The notes under the pieces are model-generated. The model did not search any database and was not told the DNA's origin. It saw only the letters and a list, made by a program, of their open reading frames with translations. Shown here one piece after another: positions 6,318 through 11,487 of a stretch of 11,487 nucleotides of DNA (positions are counted from its first letter, which is position 1; the number at the start of each line of letters is the position of its first letter). The stretch is from an uncultured Erysipelotrichaceae bacterium. GTDB lineage: Bacteria > Bacillota_I > Bacilli_A > RF39 > UBA660. The translations under genes and the position numbers were made by a program. The DNA is taken from assembly GCA_902803795.1 (NCBI GenBank), contig CADCRC010000137.1:1-11487 (forward strand), given 5' to 3'.

Positions 6318-8324
6318 ATGCTCAATAATAAAGGATTTGCAGTTAGTACAATCTTATATGGATTACTAATCATAATTATGATTATTGTAACATTGCTTTT
6401 TAGTATTGCTCAACAAAATAGAGAAAATACATCATCGCTAGTTGATAAAATAGAAGAGGATTTAATAAATGCAAATGAAGTTGAAAAAGGAATTACACCA
6501 GATAGTGATGAAAAATTATTTATTGTACCATGGAATGAAACAGGATGGTATAGAATAGAATTATGGGCAGCAAATACAAATGGAATAAATGGAGACTATG
6601 TATCAGGATTTATATATCTAGTTCAAGGAGATACAATTAGTTTTAGAGTGAATAATTCTGGAGTAACAGATGCTATATTAGGTGTAGATTATAATGATGT
6701 AGATAAAGAAACTAAAAATGATTATTCAGATTACCCATATAAAAATGTAATATTAAGAGCAGGATTTAATGGAAATATGGATGACATGATTGATAGTAAT
6801 GATAAATTAAATAAAGAAACAACATCAAATTTTGGAGCTGGTTTTGCCTGCAAAGATTGTGCAAATTATACTATTGACGAAACTGATAAATTAAATTCAA
6901 ATACAAAAACTAGCATTTTAACTAAATACTCATCAGCACTATATGATAATAATTCAGATCCAATAAAATTAACATTTAGTTATAAAAATCCAAGTTTATA
7001 TACAAATACGAAAACAATTTCACTTGAATATTTTACAGACTTATATAATTGTAATAATAATACATGTTTACTAAAACAAACAACTGAATCATATGATGAT
7101 GTTCAATTAGATTTTAGTTATAAAATGGTTATAATGGCAGAAAAATCAAACAATAATAACTATGTACTTGGAGTAAAACCATTAAATTCTTCTAATAATA
7201 TAATCTTTAATTATGATATAAGACAAGAAAGTAATATTACTGATATAGATAATAAAAGAACTTTTCTTGGAATTACAGCAGATGATGAAATAGAAAATAT
7301 ACAAATAGCAAAAAATGTTTATAATCAAAATGTTTTACCTATAACTGATTTATATGATACACAAATAATTGACAAAGAAGGAAATATATTTGGAGGAACA
7401 ACATATAATCCTACAAAAAGAGTATCTATTGTAAATGGATATATAATACCCAATATAAATACAGGTGAAGGACATGTATCTATAAATAAAGTAAGTCCAA
7501 GAGAAATAAATACAGATTTAGTTGATGTAGAAGAAATATATGATTGTACAACAGACACAAATTCAAAAATTGTCGCAATAAATCTTATAAACAAAGAAAA
7601 AAGAAAATATAAATTTCCAATAGATTTAGAAAAAACTGGTACTCAAACAATTGACGGAAAAAACTGCTATAAATATGATGTTAAAGGAGTATTAAACAGT
7701 AGTGACACATTTGAAAATATAGATGAATTAGGATTATCAACAACATCTACTACATCAATAGAACATTCCATATATGTAAAAAATAAAGAAAAATCAGAAT
7801 ATACAACAATAATTGATAAAATAAATGTATCAAATAATAATGAAGAAATATTTAGTATATGGCAACCTAATTATAGAAAAACAATTAATAATAATACTAT
7901 TCTTCCATCAGCAAATTATTTTATATTAAATTCTGATAACCAAAAAGAAGCATTAACATCGGATGCTAAAGGAAAGTTAGAATTTAAAACACTATCTTAT
8001 AATGATGAAGATTATCAAATTTGGACTATAGCAAAAATAGAAGGTACAACATCAGAAGGAAAAAACATCTATTCAATTATAAATAAAGCATCAGGAAAAT
8101 GTATAATGTATAATCCAAGCGATGCAACTAATCCATTTGTTGCAGCAGAAAGTTATTTACAAAATACTGAATATGACATTTATTCTACCAATATAAATAT
8201 TAATGAAAATAAAAGTTTTAATATTTCATCAAATGGTAATAAAACATTTAACATCTCTGTAAAAGGTAATAATTTATTAAATAAAGCAAATCTTAAATTA
8301 ATCGCAATAGATGCAATAGGATAA
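6318..8324 (+). CDS. Large surface protein: prepilin-like leader, Gly-rich-like region, ricin-like beta-trefoil
   Basis: A 668-residue exported protein. Residues 1-32 resemble a type IV prepilin leader: a short basic start (MLNNKG), then FAVSTILYGLL and a long hydrophobic stretch (7-31), with a possible peptidase cut after Gly6. The Glu usual at mature position 5 is missing (Thr11). Residues 77-150 (GWYRIELWAANT, GDYVSGFIYLVQGDTISFRV, ILRAGFNGN) and 370-390 (VNGYIIPNINTGEGHVSI) recall bacterial Gly-rich beta domains but are Gly-poor. Residues about 530-620 look like a ricin-type carbohydrate-binding trefoil: NYFILNSDN, YQIWTI (a QxW motif, 567-569) and YSIINKASGKCI. A 10-residue tandem repeat lies at 631-650. 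Seven Cys are scattered, including CKDC (178-181). GAGG-like ribosome binding site GAGG is at 6307-6310. Likely cell-surface and glycan-binding; no pilus-assembly gene is visible nearby. Confidence 0.8.
   Translation: MLNNKGFAVSTILYGLLIIIMIIVTLLFSIAQQNRENTSSLVDKIEEDLINANEVEKGITPDSDEKLFIVPWNETGWYRIELWAANTNGINGDYVSGFIYLVQGDTISFRVNNSGVTDAILGVDYNDVDKETKNDYSDYPYKNVILRAGFNGNMDDMIDSNDKLNKETTSNFGAGFACKDCANYTIDETDKLNSNTKTSILTKYSSALYDNNSDPIKLTFSYKNPSLYTNTKTISLEYFTDLYNCNNNTCLLKQTTESYDDVQLDFSYKMVIMAEKSNNNNYVLGVKPLNSSNNIIFNYDIRQESNITDIDNKRTFLGITADDEIENIQIAKNVYNQNVLPITDLYDTQIIDKEGNIFGGTTYNPTKRVSIVNGYIIPNINTGEGHVSINKVSPREINTDLVDVEEIYDCTTDTNSKIVAINLINKEKRKYKFPIDLEKTGTQTIDGKNCYKYDVKGVLNSSDTFENIDELGLSTTSTTSIEHSIYVKNKEKSEYTTIIDKINVSNNNEEIFSIWQPNYRKTINNNTILPSANYFILNSDNQKEALTSDAKGKLEFKTLSYNDEDYQIWTIAKIEGTTSEGKNIYSIINKASGKCIMYNPSDATNPFVAAESYLQNTEYDIYSTNININENKSFNISSNGNKTFNISVKGNNLLNKANLKLIAIDAIG
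8208..8267 (+). repeat. Two tandem 30-base units in the surface-protein tail
   Basis: Bases 8208-8237 encode NKSFNISSNG and 8238-8267 encode NKTFNISVKG. The copies match at 22 of 30 bases and 7 of 10 residues. This looks like an old in-frame duplication of a beta-strand unit, not a recent slippage event. Confidence 0.65.
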
Positions 8325-8337
8325 TAAACCAAAACAC

Positions 8338-8365
8338 TTGCAATTTTCTATATTTAGTGTATAAT
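8338..8365 (+). promoter_or_regulatory. Promoter of rpsO
   Basis: TTGCAA (8338-8343) and TATAAT (8360-8365) are 16 bases apart, and a TG precedes the -10 box. Transcription would start near 8371, giving a leader of about 80 bases before rpsO. Confidence 0.7.
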
Positions 8366-8450
8366 AAACATGTATTTGTACATATGTCTTGGTTTTAAGA
8401 ATTTCCGACTTATTACTCAGATATATGCGAATGAAGAAAGGAAGAGTTAT
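8366..8450 (+). promoter_or_regulatory. rpsO leader, possible S15 autoregulatory region
   Basis: The roughly 80-base untranslated leader begins with a hairpin (ATGTA 8370-8374 pairing with TACAT 8379-8383). ACTC (8415-8418) could pair with GAGT (8444-8447), which would place the ribosome binding site AAGGAAG (8438-8444) in or next to a loop. S15 represses its own mRNA through varied leader structures in several bacterial groups. I cannot match this leader to a particular one, so the regulatory role is inference. Confidence 0.3.
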
Positions 8451-8720
8451 ATGGCAATAAATAAAAGTGAAAAAGAAAAGATAATTGAAGAATTTAAGAC
8501 ACATGATGGTGATTGTGGTTCAACTCAAGTTCAAATTGCATTATTAACATCAGAAATTAATAATTTAACTGAACATTTAAAAGAACATAAACATGATTAT
8601 CATTCAAATCGTGGATTACTAAAAAAAGTAGGACAAAGAAAAAGATTATTAACATATCTAAAAGATAAAGATATTGTTGCTTATCGTGATGTAATTAAAA
8701 AATTAGGATTAAGAAAATAA
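8451..8720 (+). CDS. rpsO: 30S ribosomal protein S15
   Basis: An 89-residue protein of normal S15 length. S15 binds the central domain of 16S rRNA early in 30S assembly and also makes the B4 bridge to 23S rRNA. Hallmarks are present in order: HDGDCGSTQVQIALLTSEIN (18-37), the loop EHKHDYHSNRGLLKKVGQR (with the HD-HS-RGL rRNA-binding residues), and the C-terminal YRDVIKKLGLRK. The ATG at 8451 is chosen because it gives the family N-terminus (MAINKSEKEKII) and has AAGGAAG six bases upstream; the in-frame ATG at 8370 would add residues foreign to S15 and lies about at the transcription start. The gene has its own promoter and terminator, so it can be expressed separately from pnp, and the rpsO-pnp order is common in bacteria. 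Confidence 0.97.
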   Translation: MAINKSEKEKIIEEFKTHDGDCGSTQVQIALLTSEINNLTEHLKEHKHDYHSNRGLLKKVGQRKRLLTYLKDKDIVAYRDVIKKLGLRK

Positions 8721-8727
8721 TTAAAGT

Positions 8728-8752
8728 AGACACTAAATATTAGTGTCTTTTT
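8728..8752 (+). terminator. Intrinsic terminator between rpsO and pnp
   Basis: GACACTAA (8729-8736) and TTAGTGTC (8740-8747) form a perfect 8-bp stem with a 3-base loop, followed by five T (8748-8752). The short T tract may allow partial read-through, which would supply pnp, since no good separate pnp promoter is visible. Confidence 0.75.
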
Positions 8753-8788
8753 CTATACTATTACATAAAGTAGACATATGGAGGTAAA

Positions 8789-10993
8789 ATGAAAAAAATA
8801 TTTGAATTAGATTTAGATGGAAGAAAAATAATAGTAGAAAACGGAGAACTTGCAAAACAAGCAGATGGAGCAGTATTAGTAAGATATGGAGATACAGTTG
8901 TTCTAACAGCCGCAGTAGTTTCAAAATCAGTTAATCTATTATCAGATTTTTTTCCACTAACAGTTAATTATCAAGAAAAATTATATTCAGTAGGAAAAAT
9001 ACCTGGGGGTTTTATAAAAAGAGAAGGAAGACCAACAGAAGCAGCAACACTTGCATCACGTTTGATAGATAGACCAATGAGACCATTATTTCCAGAAGAT
9101 TTTAAAAATGAGGTACAAGTCATATCAACAGTGTTGTCAGTAGATCAAGACTGTTCACCAGAATTAACTGCTATGCTTGGATCATCTTTAGCAGTCAGCA
9201 TATCTAAAATACCATTTAATGGACCAATCGCAGGAGTTAAAGTTGGAAGAGTAAATGGAAAACTTGTATTAAATCCAACAGTTGAACAAACAGAACAATC
9301 AGATATTAACTTAACGGTTGCTGGAACAAAGGATGCAATAAATATGGTTGAATCAAGCGCAAAACAAGTTGACGAAGAATCAATGCTTGAAGCTCTAATG
9401 TTTGGACATGAAAACATCAAAAAAATTATTGAATTTGAAGAAGAAGTCATCAAAGAAATCGGACAAGAAAAAATGGAATATGAAACTTTAAATCCAACAA
9501 AAGAAATGGAAGATGAAATAGAAAAACTGATAAGTAAGGATTTAGATAATGCACTAAGAATAAAAGATAAACTAGAAAAATATGGAAAAATTGATGAATT
9601 AAAATTAAACTTAGAAGAAAAATATACAGAAGAAAACAAAGATTTAGATAAAGATGAACTTGCAAAAATATTAGTATGTGTTGATAAAGTATTCTCAAAT
9701 TTAGAATATAAATTATTTAGAAATATAGTAGTAAATGAAAAAATTAGATCTGACGGTCGTGCAATGGACGAAATTAGACCACTATCTACAGATATTGATT
9801 TATTGCCAAGAACTCATGGCTCAGCATTATTTACAAGAGGAGAAACTCAAGCACTATCAATAACAACTCTTGGAGCAATAGGAGAACATCAAATACTAGA
9901 TGGACTTGGTTTAGAAGATCAAAAAAGATTTATGTTACACTATAACTTTCCTCAATTTTGTGTAGGTGAAACAGGAAGATATGGATCACCAGGAAGACGT
10001 GAGATAGGTCATGGAGCCTTAGGAGAAAAAGCACTTGCTCAGGTCATCCCAAGCGAAGAAGAATTCCCATACACAATTCGTGTTGTATCAGAAATTCTAG
10101 AATCAAATGGATCATCATCACAAGCATCAATTTGTGCAGGATGTATGTCTCTAATGGCAGCCGGTGTACCAATTAAAGCACCTGTCGCAGGAATTGCAAT
10201 GGGATTAATAACAAACGATGATAAATATACAATATTAACAGATATTGCAGGAATGGAAGATCATTTAGGAGATATGGACTTTAAAGTTGCAGGAACAAGA
10301 AACGGAATTTGTGCATTACAAATGGATATTAAAATAAAAGGAATCAATGAACAAATTTTAAAAGAAGCTCTAGCACAAGCTAAAAAAGCAAGGAACGAAG
10401 TATTAGATGTAATAGAAAAACAAATAGCAAAACCAAGAGAAGAAGTAAGTCAATATGCTCCAAAAATGGAAACATTTATGATTAATCCACTTAAGATAAA
10501 AGATGTAATAGGTAAAGGTGGAGAAATGATTACAAAAATTATTTGTGAAGCATCTAATGTAAATGATGTTAATAATATTAATGCAGTTAAAGTAGAACTA
10601 GAAGATGATGGACAAGTAATTATTTATCACTCTGATAAAGAGGTAATCAATAAAACACGTCAAATGATAGAAAATATCACAAGAGAAGTAGAAGTTGGAA
10701 AAGTATATACAGGAAAAGTAACAAGAATAGAAGATTTTGGATGCTTTGTAGAATTATGGCCAGGATGTGAAGGAATGGTACATATATCTCAATTATCTAA
10801 TAAAAGAGTAGAAAAAGTAGAAGACGTTGTAAAAGTAGGAGATGAAATTCTAGTTAAAGCTCTAGGTCTAGATAAAAGAGGAAGACAAGACTTTTCAAGA
10901 AAAGAAGCACTATCATTTACAAATAGCAAAGATGATGAAGAACAAGAAGAAAAACCAAAAAGAATAAGAAGAACAAAAAAATTAGAAAAATAA
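8789..10993 (+). CDS. pnp: Polyribonucleotide nucleotidyltransferase (PNPase)
   Basis: A phosphate-dependent 3'-5' exoribonuclease that releases nucleoside diphosphates, acts in mRNA turnover as a trimer, and can run in reverse to add tails. All five domains are present in the 734 residues: a first RNase PH domain (about 1-215, with GGFIKREGRPTEAA), a helical linker (about 235-310), the catalytic second RNase PH domain (about 315-545, with RSDGRAMDEIRPLS, TRGETQALSI, TGRYGSPGRREIGHG, and TDIAGMEDHLGDMDFKVAG carrying Asp485 and Asp491), a KH domain (GKGG at 575-578) and an S1 domain (about 636-706, GKVTRIEDFGCFVEL). The tail is acidic then basic. The KH domain has about ten extra Asn-rich residues (near 588-600) between the GKGG loop and ELEDDG. 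GGAGGT at 8780-8785 is the ribosome binding site. Confidence 0.97.
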   Translation: MKKIFELDLDGRKIIVENGELAKQADGAVLVRYGDTVVLTAAVVSKSVNLLSDFFPLTVNYQEKLYSVGKIPGGFIKREGRPTEAATLASRLIDRPMRPLFPEDFKNEVQVISTVLSVDQDCSPELTAMLGSSLAVSISKIPFNGPIAGVKVGRVNGKLVLNPTVEQTEQSDINLTVAGTKDAINMVESSAKQVDEESMLEALMFGHENIKKIIEFEEEVIKEIGQEKMEYETLNPTKEMEDEIEKLISKDLDNALRIKDKLEKYGKIDELKLNLEEKYTEENKDLDKDELAKILVCVDKVFSNLEYKLFRNIVVNEKIRSDGRAMDEIRPLSTDIDLLPRTHGSALFTRGETQALSITTLGAIGEHQILDGLGLEDQKRFMLHYNFPQFCVGETGRYGSPGRREIGHGALGEKALAQVIPSEEEFPYTIRVVSEILESNGSSSQASICAGCMSLMAAGVPIKAPVAGIAMGLITNDDKYTILTDIAGMEDHLGDMDFKVAGTRNGICALQMDIKIKGINEQILKEALAQAKKARNEVLDVIEKQIAKPREEVSQYAPKMETFMINPLKIKDVIGKGGEMITKIICEASNVNDVNNINAVKVELEDDGQVIIYHSDKEVINKTRQMIENITREVEVGKVYTGKVTRIEDFGCFVELWPGCEGMVHISQLSNKRVEKVEDVVKVGDEILVKALGLDKRGRQDFSRKEALSFTNSKDDEEQEEKPKRIRRTKKLEK

Positions 10994-11050
10994 AAATTCA
11001 ATCTAAATAAAAAATTAACAAATTAAAAAGTATAAAACTACATAATTAAT

Positions 11051-11094
11051 AAAAATTCTCAAAACATATATATAAATGGATTGAGAATTTTTTT
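11051..11094 (+). terminator. Intrinsic terminator downstream of pnp
   Basis: AAAAATTCTCAA (11051-11062) pairs perfectly with TTGAGAATTTTT (11081-11092) around an 18-base loop, and the T run extends to 11094. The A tract on the left means it could also work on the other strand. The 57 bases between the pnp stop and this stem show nothing else. Confidence 0.65.
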
Positions 11095-11135
11095 AATTTA
11101 TTAACTAATAATAATAAAATAACACAACAAACATA

Positions 11136-11164
11136 TTGAAAAATTATATTATTTATTATATACT
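11136..11164 (+). promoter_or_regulatory. Promoter of the downstream lipoprotein gene
   Basis: TTGAAA (11136-11141) and TATACT (11159-11164) are 17 bases apart. Transcription would begin near 11171, about 26 bases before the ATG at 11197. Confidence 0.7.
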
Positions 11165-11196
11165 CTAATAAAAGTATAAAAATAGGAGAATAATTT

Positions 11197-11487
11197 ATGA
11201 TAGAAAAACTAATAAAAAAATTAAACCAAAATAAAAAAACAACTATTGTAATTATATTAATATTATTATTTATAAGTATATTAATAGGATGTTCTAAACT
11301 ATCAAATAATTTATCAGATCTAACAAAAAGTATATTAGATTGTAATACATATGCTTATGTTGATGGAGTTAGAGTATCTACAATACCACTTAAAACAGAT
11401 GGTTATGCGATTGATACAAGTCATGGTAATGGAACTGGAATAGAGTGTACTGATAATGCGACAGCAAGTTGGGATAATAATAATTGG
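11197..11487 (+). CDS. Probable surface lipoprotein, N-terminal part (runs off the window)
   Basis: Ninety-seven residues are visible and the frame is open at the window end. The start has AGGAGAA at 11184-11190, with eight bases from GGAG to the ATG. The N-terminus is a lipoprotein-type signal: a basic region (MIEKLIKKLNQNKK), a hydrophobic core (residues 15-30, TTIVIILILLFISILI), and a lipobox LIGC with Cys32 as the expected lipid-modified residue. What follows (SILDCNTYAYVDGVRV, then IECTDNATASWDNNNW) looks like an extracellular beta-rich domain with a Cys pair (Cys49 and Cys81) and many Asn, Thr and Ser. I recognise no named family. It may instead be a membrane-anchored protein if Cys32 is not processed. 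It has its own promoter, separate from pnp. Confidence 0.7.
   Translation, partial: MIEKLIKKLNQNKKTTIVIILILLFISILIGCSKLSNNLSDLTKSILDCNTYAYVDGVRVSTIPLKTDGYAIDTSHGNGTGIECTDNATASWDNNNW

Noticed and set aside
8325..8396. AAACCAA (8326-8332) and TTGGTTT (8389-8395) as a stem around the rpsO promoter
   Set aside because: The left arm lies upstream of the predicted transcription start, the loop is long, and there is no T run suited to a terminator; chance pairing is likely.
8370..8450. Upstream in-frame ATG that would extend S15 by 27 residues
   Set aside because: It lies at about the predicted transcription start, lacks a ribosome binding site, and the added residues do not belong to S15.
8754..8759. 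TATACT upstream of pnp as a separate promoter
   Set aside because: No acceptable -35 box lies 16-18 bases upstream; that position falls in the rpsO terminator stem.
1..11487. CRISPR array, insertion sequence, tRNA or rRNA
   Set aside because: No regularly spaced direct repeats, transposase-like frame, or RNA-gene signatures were seen on either strand.

Overview
The window is strongly A+T-rich bacterial DNA with every supported gene on the + strand. Trp is always TGG, and the familiar genes run full length without in-frame TGA, so the code is the standard bacterial one. ParE, ParC, S15 and PNPase all look like Bacillota (Bacilli) versions. A prepilin-like leader on a large surface protein (KGFAVSTILYG) is a style I associate with uncultured gut Bacillota of the RF39/CAG type. 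That placement is an inference.

Layout. 1-276 is the end of an unrecognised gene. 306-334 is a near-consensus promoter driving a three-gene operon: parE (361-2271), parC (2280-4778) and a small helical YlbF/YmcA-like gene (4775-5083, ATGA overlap), closed by a hairpin terminator at 5091-5117. Next is a two-gene unit of unknown function: a protein with a degenerate DnaJ-like domain (5234-6316) and, one base after its stop, a large surface protein (6318-8324). The latter has a pilin-type N-terminus, a Gly-rich-like beta region and a ricin-like beta-trefoil region. rpsO (8451-8720) follows with its own promoter, leader and terminator, then pnp (8789-10993) and a terminator at 11051-11094. The window ends in the start of a probable lipoprotein (11197 onward), which has its own promoter.

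How the genes work together. ParE and ParC form topoisomerase IV, which unlinks daughter chromosomes. S15 is a primary 16S rRNA-binding protein, and PNPase degrades RNA 3'-5'; rpsO-pnp is a widely conserved pair. The most novel part is 5234-8324, where a J-like protein lacking the HPD proline is coupled to a pilin-like, lectin-like exported protein. The second surface-protein gene starts just after pnp, so the housekeeping pair sits between two cell-surface genes.
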